Assembly: GCF_048564905.1 (NCBI RefSeq)
Contig: NC_133005.1
Coordinates: 22,127,501 to 22,191,500 of the forward strand
Length of the DNA stretch: 64,000 nt
Source: Vicugna pacos
Lineage: Eukaryota; Chordata; Mammalia; Artiodactyla; Camelidae
Direction of reading: 5' to 3'
In this document: one piece after another, positions 35,201 through 46,415 of the stretch
Numbering within the stretch: the first letter of the stretch is position 1
Layout: each line of letters begins with the position of its first letter
Position numbers and translations under genes: made by a program
Notes under the pieces: generated by a model
What the model was told of the DNA's origin: nothing
Databases searched by the model: none
The model's input: the letters and a program-made list of their open reading frames with translations, nothing else

Positions 35201-38200
35201 ACCTTTGCTTTCAACTCAAAAGTGACCCAAGAGAAGAACCTAGATTCAGAAAAACATCCCTTCGCCCTTCTTCCTTTGAAATTCAGCGATTGGCACGTTA
35301 GTCCTACAGGAATATTTGTGGAGAGAATGAAATCTATCTAGTAAATTATCACATATATTTGAAGGGAGAGCTCTGGATGTAAATACAGTCTGGGTTACAC
35401 AGAGATCTGTGTTTAGTTTTGTCAAAGCATTTTACTCAAAGCAAGGATGCTTCCAATGCCTGACTGAACCCTCACTGCAACCCTGGGAAGGATAAGGCCT
35501 GCAGTCCCCTTTCACAGATGAGGAGCTGGGAGGGGCCCCGGCCACTGCTCTCATCTGCTGCCCAGGCTGATTCAGCACCCATGGTGGTCCCGCTCCACCC
35601 CTGCTTCGCCTGCACCTACTTCTGTAAATGCTTTCCTTACTGTAGCTAGTTCCCCAGGGGAGCCCAGCTAGGAAGAGTTAATAGGAGAGTGACAGCCATC
35701 AGTTTTTTTCGTTCCTGCACCCAGATCAGTGGGAATTCACCTGAGGGGGGAAAGAAAGTGGACTTTGATCTCAGGCCTGGAAACCATGTTGGTCCCACCC
35801 CAGACTCAGAGCTCACCTCTAGGAACCTGTGCGTCTCCTCCTAAGATGAGAATAAAGACACTGCCCTCTGAGGCCTAATAGAAGGATTAAAAAATAATGG
35901 TAAATGATCTTAGTGGGGACCTTATAGCTTAGTGGTAGAGCGCATGCTTAGCATGAATGAGGTCCTGGGTTCAATCCTCAGTAAACTAAAGAAAAAAGAT
36001 GGGAAAAAAAAAGAAATTAAATACACCTGATTATCACCCCCTGCAACAAAATTGAATTGAAATAAAGTTGAAAACAAAATCTTAAAAAAAATGTGAACGT
36101 TCTTAACTGCGTCACAAGCTTATCATTAGTGATGATAATGACAATTATGTTCATTGTTGTAAATGCTCCTTTTGTAGCCAAACCCTCTCCTCCCGTGGTA
36201 TCAGGCCCCGCCATGAGGGCCCCACCTGAGCAGACAGTGAGCTTCACCTGCAGATCCCATGGCTTCTCCCCCAGAAACATCTCCCTGAAATGGTTCAAAA
36301 ACGGGAATGAGATCACAGCCTCCAAGACCAGCATGGACCCGGAGGGAGACAGCGTTTCCTACAGCGTCTCCAGCACAGCCAAGGTGGTGCTGGCCCCAGG
36401 GGATGTTCGCTCCCAGGTCATCTGCGAGGTGGACCACGTCACCCTGCAGGGGGGCCCTCCTCTCCGTGGGACTGCCTACTTGTCTCAGGTCATCCGAGGT
36501 AGATGCCCCTCACACCAGCCCGAGCCCACACCTGCCCCCAAGCCCCACCTGCTCCTCTCCCTGCTTTTGGCTCCAGGCCTTGAATTGCCTGGAGTAGATT
36601 TCCTGACAGTCCTTCCCGACCACCACGCACCTCCATGTGCTGGTCACTCACTACTGATTTAATGGCAGCTGCCAGGTGACACCTGCCACGTACCAAGCAC
36701 TGTGCTCAGCAGTTTCCTTTACTTACAACAGCATCTCCAACTACTGAGCACCTACTCTAAGCCAAGCCCCTAAGTGCCTAGGGATTTCACTTACTTGGCT
36801 GCAGTTATTATATTCCAACTGCATGCCAGTTGCTTACTGATTCCCCACATTATAACCCTAACAGGACCAACCAGTCCTTGAGCACCTGCTGTGTGCCCTG
36901 CACTGTGCTTAGGATCTCATTGATATGCAAATTGCACAAGTGTTTGAGCACCTGCTGCATGCCTGGCTCTGTTCTCAGGCACCCCCTTGCTGGGCTGGGA
37001 GCTGCTCTCCAGCCCCTGCCCTGTGACCTCTCTGTTCCACAAGGTCAGAGCTCCTGCCCTGTGCTGTTTCAGTTCCGCCCACCTTGGAGGTCACCCAACA
37101 GCCCATGGCAGGGACCCAGGTGAACATCACCTGCCAGGCGAAGCAGTTCTACCCCCGAGACCTCCAGCTGAGCTGGGTGGAGAACGGAAACGTGTCCAGG
37201 ATAGAAGCGGCGTCGACCCTCACGGAGAACAAAGATGGGACCTTTAACCGGACGAGCTGGCTCCTGGTGAACTCGTCCGCCCACAGGGGGGAGGTGCTGT
37301 CCTGCCGGGTGGAGCACGACGGGCAGCCAGCGGTCAGTGCCAACCTCACCCTGGAGGCCTCTGCTCCCCAGAAGGACCAGGGCACACATGAACTCCCTGG
37401 TGAGCTTCCATTAACCTGAAAGGGCTTTTAAAATTTTATCTTTTTAAGTTGTTAAAGTAGTCATTCTTCCTCGGTATAGAATAGTCTAGATGTCTATAAA
37501 TGTACAGTAGAATTTTGAGGTGACTTCCCCCACTCAAATCCCATACTCCAAGAGTCACTACTGGGAAGAGTTTGGTACTTTTTTTTTTTTTTACATCATT
37601 TCACATCAATATACTTGAAAGAAAGAAAGGAAGAAGGGAGATGATTCTGTCCATAATGTCCTGTCTCTTCCTCTCTTCAAGAAACAGTAACTCTGTTCAT
37701 CCTTCCCTGTCCACTCGTCTCCCTCTTCCTTCTTTCTAACCTCTGCCTAGTCTCCCTTCCATCCTAGATGTTCCCATCCATCAGTAACATCACCCCAAGC
37801 GATGTCTCAGCCACAACTTGTCTGAGACGATCAGGGTAGATGCCCCTCACCCCCAGCCCTAGCCCACATCCATCCGCCTTCCTGGCCCCAGCCTGCTCCT
37901 CCTGGAAGAGGTCACAGTTGAACTGGGATTTGCAGGTAGTCAACATGCACTGAGCGACTGTGGTCATTGCTGGTCCACTGTCACAAATCAGGGGACAAAG
38001 AAAGCCCTATGAAATTCTGGACAGGGAGCCCTGAGGATGCAGAGTTTCAGTCTGGTCCAGGCACCCAGGTGGCCGTGAGTGGTCACCACATGGGCTTCCT
38101 TTATCCCCTGACCTGTGACAGTGGATCAGCAACGATCACCACTGCTCAGTGCACATGTACAAAATGCAAATCTCGCTTCAGTTATGATCCCCTTTCCTGT

Positions 38201-41199
38201 TCTAGCCACCCGCTGGATTTGCAGTTTACCAAAGGGACTCAGATAGCACTGGTAGGATGCTGTTGAAGATGTCTTGCCAGGTAATTGGGCTAGACTGATG
38301 AGCGCAAACTGAGTCCCTGACGACAGGAACCACCAGCATGTACAACAGATACGTGCTAAGTAGAGGCACGTTCCCCTTTAGCTGGACATTGTCCCGAGGA
38401 CATATGGAGTTCCCCTTTCTATGCACAATATGTGTCTTATTTCTCTCTCATGTCACATCATGAGGTAGTCCATCAGATTTCCAGGAGATTTACTCCAGAT
38501 GACCTTGCAACAGCCCATGTTCCTTCCAACATGCCCTATGGCGTTGTCCTCATTAGCTAGGTCAATGCTCGGTCAACAAGAGTCCGTGTCCCTGCCTGCT
38601 GGAAGAATAAAGTTTAAGAAGGAAAAGACAAACACCTTCCATCTAACAATAGATGCAGAGAATTTGCATAGTTGTGTCCACTCATAACTGAGTCATGTGT
38701 GCACATCCAGGTGCCTATGGAGTCCACAGGTGTGTAGTCAGATGATTGAGAACATTGATTTTGCACAGAACCTATGCCGTGACTCACAGAAAAATCAACC
38801 ATAATTCCCCAATATCATCTAAACCGGAGTAGAAATTCAAATTTTCCAAAATTTCTTGTATCATTGCTTTTTGTGCACCACAGTTGTTTTTAACTCATCT
38901 GTAAATGCTTGGTAGAGTTCTCCTGTGACACCATCTGGGCCTCAACAATCTTTTTTTTTTTTCAATGAATTTGAATTGTCTAGGACTATTCAGATTATTT
39001 ATTTCTTATTGTGTGAACTGCAGTAGGCTGTCCTTTTTGAGGTATTTGCTCCATTGTCTCTAAGTTGTCAAATTTCTCTCTCTACCGCTGTTCACAGTAT
39101 TTCCTTACTACCCTTCTGGTGTCTGTGGCGTCCGCAGTGATGTCCTGTTTCATTCCTGGTGTTGGAAAGGTGTCATTACTCTTTTTTCTTTCTCATTGGT
39201 ATTAGAAGTCTTTCCATTTTAATGGTCTTTTAAAAGAAATTAATCCTTGTTTCAGTGATGGTATACTATTTTTCTGCTTCCAATTTCATTGATTTTTTCC
39301 TTTATTATTTCCTTCTCTGTGCTTCCTTTGGCTTTATTTTGCTCTTCCTATCTCATTTTTGTGCAGGGATTTAGATTCTTGATTTAGACTTTGTCTTTTT
39401 TCTAGTATCAGGCCTGGGTCTCCTCCTGTGCCTGGCGACTTAGGAGAGGGACCTGGGTGCCTGGCCATGGTGTTCTTCCTCCTGTGCTCGGGCCTCTAGC
39501 CAGTGTGCTGCCTCTTCCACCCTAGACTCTGCCCATGTTGGTCCCTTGTGTGATTTCTAGGGTTCAACTTGTCCTGAACAGGGAGAGCAGGAGAGATGAG
39601 TCCACACCGTCCTGTCTGGAGGGTCCTGGATTTGCTTTTAAATCTTCCATCTCCTGCTGGGGCTCCACCAGGGCTGTTACTCCTGCGTGCTGCAGTGTTC
39701 CTGACCCAGCCTGCCTGCTAGCGTAGTGAGGCTGGAAGTGGCTTTCAGGTCAACCGTGTTAACAGGCTAAAGGGAAGTGTCAGATGCCTATGTGACACTG
39801 CTGCCCAGGACGCACAGCTTTCCCTGGGCCATCTGAGGGCTCGGCCCGCCACGGTCCTGAGTCCAGTGGGTCTGCTGTGAAAATGCCAGTCTTACTGTTT
39901 GTTTTTATGGTATTCGAGTGTCTTCACAATGTATCTAGCTTAAAGGACTTCTCTCTTAACACAACAACCCAGTATGTTAATGGAATTTTTGGTTGGTTGC
40001 TTGGTTTTAATAGTAGGAGAAACGTTCTGAATCCTCTAAGTGTTTGGTCCTTTTCTGCTTTTCAGGAACCTAAATCCCTTCCCCCCTCCTTTTTTCTTTT
40101 TCCCTTCCCTACTCAATTGCCAAACATCACTTCTTTCTCTTTGCCTTTTCCCTACAGAAAGCAAGCACCTTAAATCACGCTCGTCTGCTCAGTCCCATCT
40201 GTCCTCCTTGAATTAGCTTCTTACTGCCACTGAGAACTTACCACATTGACTGATTTAACACAAGAGAAATTTGTCGTCACACATTCGTAGAGGCCTGAAG
40301 CCTACTATGGGTGGCAGGGCGGTGCTCCTTCTGAGGGCTCCTGAAGAATACCCATTTCCTTGCCTTTTCCAGCTCCCAGAGATGCCCACACCCCTGAGCA
40401 AAGGGACCCACATCACTCCGGCCCCAGCTTCTGACATCACGTCTCCTGCTCTGACTCTCCTGCCTCCATCTTTCGCTTACAAGAATCTTTATGATTAGAT
40501 GAGCTCCTCTGGGAAATCCCGAATCATGTGCTCATCTCAGGATTATTTATCACTAGTGCGCATACCTTTTGACCTATAACGTAAACTTCACACAGACTCT
40601 GGGGATTCTGTGTCAACTCTTGAATCAGGCAGGCTTTGAAACCACTTCCTATGAGCTGTGCTCTGCTCTACAGGAGACTTTTACCAATATCATCAAATTT
40701 AGGTTGGATTTAATATTGGTGGTGGGACTTTCAGGGTCCTTTCGTAGCTGCCCCTGTCTGTTTTGTCCTTTCCTGGCGGCTGGATGAGCAGGGGACGGCT
40801 GCCTAGTGAAGGCTTGTGCACTAGCATTTGATTTTTCCCTTGTCTTAGTTCTTTTCACTTCTGACATTTTCCCTTCAAGTATGAGGAGCTTTACAGCCTG
40901 AAGAGGGAGTGGGTGAGAATGAGGGACTCTATATACTGATTTCTGCCTCGAGATTACGCGGAAGACAGAGGAGGCAGGTTAAACCTCAGAGTGTTGATGG
41001 GCCCAGGTGGCCTCAGCTGGAGTAAGTAGGGGCCCCAGGGAAAGGCTCCTTGGCGGCCCCTCTCATCAGACCTTCTGTTTCTGGATTTCCAGGCCCAGAG
41101 CTGACTTCCCCTCTGCTGGTAGTTCTGCTCCTAGGCCACAAAGTGCTGCTGGTGCTCGGTGTCTCTGTCATCTTTGTCCACAGGAAGCGTTGCGTCTGA
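27279..41199 (+). CDS. SIRPB1-like: SIRPB1-like receptor, gene 2 (393 aa, five coding exons)
   Basis: Coding exons are 27279-27351, 30082-30435, 36178-36498, 37073-37399 and 41093-41199. Lengths and phases equal those of gene 1, and no stop or frameshift is seen. The product has a signal peptide, a V domain (Cys52/Cys118), D2 and D3 C1 domains, a membrane helix with Lys375 (LLLGHKVLL) and the tail HRKRCV, which again is the DAP12-coupled design. Changes specific to gene 2 in the V domain are T99 for Met, R124 for Gly in the FG loop and W138 for Arg in the last strand (GPGTWLTV). In D2 they are K192, M195 and D228. D2 has an extra sequon at N176. The 3' flank carries a sense-oriented L1 at 42800-43343 that could offer an early poly(A) site. 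The frame is fully open, but the several unusual replacements could mean relaxed constraint or a different ligand. Confidence 0.93.
29041..29436 (-). mobile_element. L1 3' end with expanded TG tract, unit 2 intron 1
   Basis: This is the same L1 insertion as at 6815 and 51692. Its minus strand gives an uninterrupted frame of L1 ORF2 C-terminal type ([27 protein letters not shown]), apart from the repeat run. A pure (TG)n tract of about 23 units lies at 29245-29291. Confidence 0.75.
29245..29291. repeat. (TG)n microsatellite
   Basis: It is pure TG, about 23 units, inside the L1 remnant. Unit 1 has a short impure TG stretch here, and unit 3 has a tetranucleotide repeat instead. Confidence 0.9.
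30082..30435 (+). CDS. SIRPB1-like: gene 2 exon 2: V domain
   Basis: The exon is 354 nt between tccctccag and gtgagt. It is closer to gene 3 than to gene 1 (shared QVIQPE, TMTSLIP, FKGGH, NASDVT, SHITPAD). Private changes include T99, R124 and W138. Confidence 0.92.
30436..36177 (+). other. gene 2 intron 2
   Basis: It has the same MIR/L2-like content as gene 1 intron 2. Unit-specific changes are a loss of about 45 bases near 30664, the 106-base loss at about 32141, a 19-base tandem duplication near 33190 and the altered SINE. No extra exon was seen. Confidence 0.55.
35914..36095 (+). mobile_element. tRNA-derived SINE, unit 2 (diverged form)
   Basis: This is the same site as 13805 and 58697, but with a different head (tggggaccttatagcttagt) and a 'gcttagcatgaatgaggtcc' body. 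Box B reads 'ggtcctgggttcaatcc', closer to consensus than in the other units. The 3' part differs too. The tract appears replaced compared with units 1 and 3. Confidence 0.7.
36178..36498 (+). CDS. SIRPB1-like: gene 2 exon 3: D2 domain
   Basis: The exon is 321 nt with acceptor ccttttgtag and donor cgag|gtagat. N176-I-S gives an added sequon compared with gene 1. K192, M195 and D228 are private to this copy. Confidence 0.92.
37073..37399 (+). CDS. SIRPB1-like: gene 2 exon 4: D3 domain
   Basis: The exon is 327 nt and starts [11 protein letters not shown], as in human SIRPB1. The cysteines are in ITCQA and LSCRV. The sequons at N267, N289, N308 and N316 are kept, and an extra one appears at N340 (ANLT), which is Tyr in genes 1 and 3. 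Confidence 0.92.
37768..38083 (+). pseudogene. scrambled SIRP V/D2 exon fossil in intron 4, unit 2
   Basis: It has the same three-piece order as in unit 1: V-like [11 protein letters not shown]2-end-like NLSETIR with intron-like sequence, and V-end-like [12 protein letters not shown] to the [10 protein letters not shown] border. It differs from unit 1 at only a few bases. Confidence 0.7.
38850..39405 (-). mobile_element. old L1 ORF2 fragment, antisense, unit 2 intron 4
   Basis: It is almost the same sequence as 16735-17290, inherited with the unit. Confidence 0.6.
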
Positions 41200-41201
41200 C
41201 C
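41093..41201 (+). CDS. SIRPB1-like: gene 2 exon 5: membrane helix, tail and stop
   Basis: The coding sequence is as in gene 1, with TGA at 41197-41199 and the donor acc|gtaagg directly after. The helix lysine is conserved. Confidence 0.9.
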
Positions 41202-41841
41202 GTAAGGTGTGGGCAAGGGTGGGGAGGACACGGTCTGTCCCAGAAACAGCAAAGTCAGCAGTAGGGGCAAGTCCACAGGTCACACAGGGTCGGGACCCAA
41301 GTGGAGTTAAGAGAAGGAGACACACCTCCCTCAGTACCAGGAGATGGAGATGGGGTTTCCCTCTCAAAGATACCCAACTCCCGGGAGGCGTGTGGGGTCC
41401 TGTAGGAGGTGTGCTGGATCGGGGGTTTTCAAAGGGTGTCTCCTGGCAGTCACGTGGACAGAGGCTGCTGAATAAGGAGCAGCTGAGAGGGTGGTTCCCT
41501 TGGAGACCATTTCTAGATCCTTGAACCCTGGGGCTCCGTGGGGGCAAAAGGAATCCCCATGTTAGGATAATGGGGAGAAACCCTGGATCTGCTGCTCTGA
41601 GGGCTGCTCCTGCTCTGACCCTCCATGTGACAGAGAAGGGCTAGGGAAGGGGCATCAGGGCCTGGGGAGGGGGCTGAGGGGGCAGAGACTTCTCTCAGGG
41701 GCTGCCCAGCCTCTCAGACAGGTATCCCACGAGGAGAACAGCCTGGGCACACAGGAGGCACGCAGTCAACGTTTCTTGAACGATGATCAGATCATTAAAT
41801 ATGAACATAGTTCCCACAGTTGCTTCCTTCCTCCTTTGCAG

Positions 41842-43685
41842 GGTACCACCCTCAGTCTCTGCTGCCTGCTTCCCTCCCTGCGGGGCCCAGCCTAAGAGAA
41901 GAGCCAGCTGGGAGCTTCCACGACTCTGCTCCAAATGGCTCTCCTCCACGGAGACCTGCCTGTCCCCACACTCCTAAGATCTTCTGACAGTCCTCGAGGC
42001 CCCCAGAGCTGAATCGTCATACATCACTCTGAGCAGGAAGGACCTCCCCCAACCTGGACTCTCCACCATTTGAGGTTCTTTCACCTCTAGAGTACAAATG
42101 ATTCGCCATCATGGTTTTAAGAAGAACAGTTATTCTCTTTCCTCGTTGCCTAAACGTCCTACCCCTCAAACCCTGAAGGTCGTGTTGCCTCCTGTCTCTG
42201 GGATGGAACCAGAACTTCCATCCTCCTGCGTCCTTCCCGACCCTTCTCTCACAGTAAACAGACTGTGTCCACAAGCCTCAGAGTCATCCTTGCTTTCTCC
42301 TTCTCTTATATCCCGTATTCAGTTATTCCTTCAAAATGCTGATGTCCAGAGGTGAGATGAGAAATCTTTAACATTTGACTCTCCAGAAGGAAAAAGAAAA
42401 TGAAAGCCTGATTTGTAGGACTTACCACTTTCTCGCTGTAAATACTCTCAATGTGGCCAATTTCAAGTTACCATCACTTCAACAAGCAGCTTGCAGGATT
42501 CCTGCAAAGGTAACAGTGGGTTCTCATAAGCTAGTCCAAGTCTTCTCCAGCACACCACTCAGTTGTATGCATAATCGGCACGTTCGGACCCTACCACGAC
42601 TTCCGGGTCCCAGCCACCATCTCCTCCTGCACTACTGCTGTGGTCTCTGACTGGCTTCCTTGTTTCTGGCTCAGTGATTCTTTGGGAAAGTCAGTTAAAT
42701 CCTATCACTCCTCTGCTTCCTCCCCCAGCATACCTGCCTGCTTCACTCTCCTACTTCTTACCAGTCTCTGCTCGTGTCACTTCATCAAAGGTACCTTCCC
42801 TCAGCCACAAAAACCGACAACATAATGCCGTTTGCAGCAACATGGATACTCCTGGAGAATGTCATTCTAAATGAAGTAAGCCAGAAAGAGAAAGAAAAAT
42901 ACCATACGAGATCGCTCATATGTGGAATCTAAAAAACAAAAACAAAAACAAACAAAGCGTAAATACAGGTCAGAAATACACTCACAGACAGAGAATACAG
43001 ACTTGTGGTTGTCAGGGGGGTGGAGGGTGGGAAGGGATAGACTGGGATTTCAAAATTGTAGAACAGATAAACAAGATTACACTGTATAGCACAAGGAAAT
43101 ATACACAATATGTTATGATAAGTCACAGAGAAAAAAATGTGACAATGAGTGTATATGTCCATGAATGACTGAAAAATTGTGCTGAACACTGGAATTTGAC
43201 ACAACATTGTAAAGTGATTATAAATCAATAAAAAATGTTAAAAAAATCAATGTTACAGATAGACTCAAAATAATTATAAAATACGGAAAAGCTGAAGTTT
43301 ATTAAGTGAAAAGCAAAATAAATACATAAAATGAAAAAAAAAAGGTACCTTCCATAGATGGCCCTGTATAAAATACCAATTCCTCTCTCACCCTGGCATT
43401 CCATGTCCTCTTAACCTGATTAATTGCTTCTTGAGCACTTACTACCATCTGACATAACAGAACATAGGCAGTTCTCACTTCACACAGAAGAGGACCATAA
43501 AAATTATTGCATATACTGCGTCATAAAAAGTGATCCCAGTAATCAGTGGTATAAATAATGATTCTGATGTGAGACACTTTTTTCAAAACTTTAGAATCTC
43601 CCCTCCTTTCAGATTTAAATACACAGACAAAAGGAGAAAAACTAATCATATGTAGTTTGACACATTCGACACCTTGAGAATTAAA
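41842..43685 (+). other. probable 3' untranslated exon of gene 2, interrupted by L1
   Basis: The acceptor cttcctcctttgcag ends at 41841. The exon matches 19741 onward in unit 1 until the L1 at 42800. The ATTAAA matching unit 1 is at 43680, but the L1 brings AATAAA at 43227 and 43317 upstream of it. The true end is unknown. Confidence 0.35.
42800..43343 (+). mobile_element. 5'-truncated L1 insertion specific to unit 2
   Basis: This is an L1 3' end in sense orientation, with the 'acatggatactcctggagaa' segment, the 'catatgtggaatctaaaa' segment and a 3' end 'gtgattataaatcaataaaa'. It ends in an A-run and is flanked by the direct repeat GGTACCTTCC at 42790-42799 and 43344-43353. Unit 1 has the empty site (one GGTACCTTCC at 20690-20699). 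About 90 bases after the first A-rich end (43247 onward) are followed by a second AATAAA and poly(A), as expected of a 3' transduction. The matching position of unit 3 is outside the window. Confidence 0.9.
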
Positions 43686-45118
43686 GCAATTTTATTTCTT
43701 TATAAAAGCTTATCAGAAGTATTTTCAACCATTTTCAATTTATTTTTATTTATCTCTATTCATAATTTTTAGATAATGAAAATATATCATACTAAAACCA
43801 TCACTAAAAAAGAAAATTAGTAAACATACAAGCACAAAAAAACTTATCCGAACGTTTGAACAGGGCTTGCCTTCTTCTTCTTGTCTAATCTACAGTATAA
43901 GAGCATCTTTTTTATGCCTTGGTGAATTATCAGATGCCTTGCTATATTTGGATCAGTTTCCAACATTTTATGCTCTGTACGCTCAAAATTGTGGAATCTT
44001 TGCAAAACTTCCTTTAGTTTGAAGTATTTGCTGCTGTGACTTCCTCTGGGACATTTTCACCCTTTTCCTCACCACCATTTCCCTCATTTACGTGGTAGGT
44101 TTGCCTTCACTAAGTTCCCCTGGATGCGTATCTAGAATCTTTCTAACAGTCTGCGTGTACCATTCCCAGGGTCAGAGATTTCTTCTCTAATCCACTTACA
44201 TTCAGTTGGAATGTCACTTCCAGCATCACCACTTTTTGCGTCTCCATTGCACTCTCGTCTTCGTCGTCAATTCCCTTTTACAATGAGTCATTTTTGTAAA
44301 TTCATATGGATTGATCACTGGGAGACAGTGGGCAACACGTCCACATACGTTGCTGTCTGGGCCGAAGCTGAGTAACAAGAGTCACGGTGATCAATTACTA
44401 CAGGCTTTCAAAGTATGGACGTGATTGGTTACTGACCACGACGAGCATCTGTTAGTACACAGTGATCTGTGGGCTGACGTAGAGTCAGCAAAACAGTTAT
44501 ACTTGATGCAATTGTGCAAAGTAACTTTCCTGTGGTAAGTGAATTCTGAACTGCGTGTTGGGGGATTCATGCTATTGATCTAAACTGAAATTCATGCACC
44601 ACGCAAGACGAACCCTGATGTACGTGTTGTCTCTTCCTCATATAGGCTGTCCGTTCCATGAGAAGGGACTCTGACTCCTCAGTTGCCAGAACATGATCGC
44701 CACATACTAGGCCATTAATGGTTATTTTAATAAATGAATGAATGAGTTTCCACTAGACGTTGGATTTCAAATAAAAATTATCTAATTCAATCACCTGGAT
44801 CTTGTATTCTAAGGTTCTTTCATTAAAGGAAAACCTCTCTTCTTTGTGCTTAGAAATCCGATCAAAAATTCAATAACCTGTAAAAAGTGAGAAAGGGAAA
44901 CACCAAAAGAAAATAAAACCAAAAACCAAAACCCAAAAACCAGAAACCAATCATTAACTGGAGTTTGTCAAAGGCGCTCAGGAACCAACAGTAAGAGGTC
45001 ACAATGGACAAAGCTGGAACATTTGAAGCAACAAATATACAAAGTATTGGAGTATATACATACGGAAAGGTTGTGCCCCCCAGATTCACACCTTAGCCTG
45101 CTGATGGCCAATGCACAC
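43686..45118 (+). other. intergenic sequence between gene 2 and the unit 3 module
   Basis: It holds the Tigger-type fossil, an L2/MIR 3' end at about 44640-44750 and an A/C-rich simple stretch near 44915-44950. No gene was seen. It is nearly the same as 21032-22464 in unit 1. Confidence 0.5.
43842..44250 (-). mobile_element. Tigger/pogo-type DNA transposon fossil, unit 2
   Basis: It has the same minus-strand frame as 21190-21600 (FHNFEHTEHKMLE, DPNIARHL, KKKKASPVQT) with few base differences. It is a fragment inherited with the unit. Confidence 0.5.
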
Positions 45119-45869
45119 TGGTGTCAGCGCAGGGGCCACAATCCGGCTCTCCCACCCCTTGGTTGAGTGTAAGCACTGCACCAAGCTGTGCTTTCCTATG
45201 ACTTATACTGAAATATTTAGCTTTTATATTATTAACTCACATTATTTAGTTATTTAATCCTCCTAATTTTCCTAGGAAGGAATACATTCTATTGCAGAAT
45301 TGTAAAACTGGTTAGGGAAAAAATTCCAGAAGTTGTTAGATCATAATTTCAGAAGCCTTGAATATAAATGCTTACAGGCTTCCAGTTTGGGTGTCCGAAT
45401 AGCACGGGGTAAACATACGGTCCCTGCCATAAGCCCAGTTTTGCCTCCTGTGGCCTTGTGCCAGTACTTCACTTCTCCAAACCTACATTCCTTCCTATGT
45501 CAAATATTAGCATCTTGGAATCATGAAGATTAGAGTCTAGGAATCTTCATCAAGTCATGGAGTGACTCAACGGGTTCATAGGTTCTTACATGGAACTGAG
45601 GGTCACTTTCGGTCTTTAAGGACCATAGTAGAAAAGAAAGGGAAATTAGGATCTCTTTCATGATTCCATGTTTCCATCCAGACATACATTCACTCATGCA
45701 TTCCCACGTTCAATCACGCGATATTATTCAGGCACCTGTTCACCAATACCTAACTCCTCCTCTGGGGCAGGCCCTGGGCAGATGACCCATTCTAAAGGAG
45801 CAGCCCCCAACCATGGTGCCCACTGTAAACTTCCTACGGTCATTGTCTGATTTCTCTGGGCTGTGCCAG

Positions 45870-46415
45870 TTCCCCTGCAGTGACAGTGTCCCAAGCTTCA
45901 CCCGCCTTGGACTTCGTGGCCGTTAACTGCCACGTGCAGAGATTCTACCCCCAGAGCATGTGTCTCACCTGGATGGAGAACTGCCGTGCGTTCCAGGGAG
46001 AGAAGCAGCCCACACCGAAGCAGAACAGTGATGGGACCTACAACCTGGAAAGCTTACAGTTGGTGAACACCTCGGTGCAGGGGTCCGAGCGTGTGCTCAC
46101 CTGTAAGGTGCAGCACAAGGCACAGCCTCCCACCCGGGCCAGCCTCATACTGTCGGCAGCAGCCCACAGCACAGACAACCCCCTTGGGACCCCAGGTAAG
46201 CTCACATCTAATCCTGTGAGCAACTGGGTCACTTCTGTCTCCAGGTGGAGTGAGGAATTAACACCCAAGAGCCCCATTTGTTGTCTACTCTGCCTGTTGT
46301 CCCTTAGGTCCAGCGACGCCTGCCCTTATCTCTGTAGCTTTCCTCCTGGGTTTCAAAGTGCTGCTGGTGATCGGTTTCATGGTCTTACATGTGCAGGTGG
46401 CAGAACCTGTAACAG
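45870..46415 (+). pseudogene. SIRP-like D3 plus membrane module, unit 3 (probably broken)
   Basis: Exon A is at 45870-46195 (326 nt) and exon B at 46308-46415. It shares with unit 2 the missing C after the acceptor and the two missing bases in exon B, so both changes predate the split of units 2 and 3. Unlike unit 2 it keeps the first Ig cysteine (VAVNCHV). A second CAG ten bases inside exon A would, if used as acceptor, restore the frame (VTVSQASPALD). Exon B then runs past the old stop as HVQVAEPVT. With the acceptor at 47024 it could continue DLSCSAIHCLLPCPKG to a stop. Expression is doubtful. Confidence 0.65.

Larger units (their letters stand above)
22465..45118 (+). repeat. tandem SIRP unit 2 (about 22.65 kb)
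   Basis: This is the second head-to-tail unit, with the same order of exons and repeats as unit 1. Its left block (22465 to about 27225) is nearly the same as that of unit 3. Unit-specific features are a young L1 at 42800-43343, a 106-base deletion in intron 2 at about 32141, a short tandem duplication near 33190 and a strongly altered SINE at about 35914. The spacing to unit 3 is 22,654 bases at the left boundary. Confidence 0.85.
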
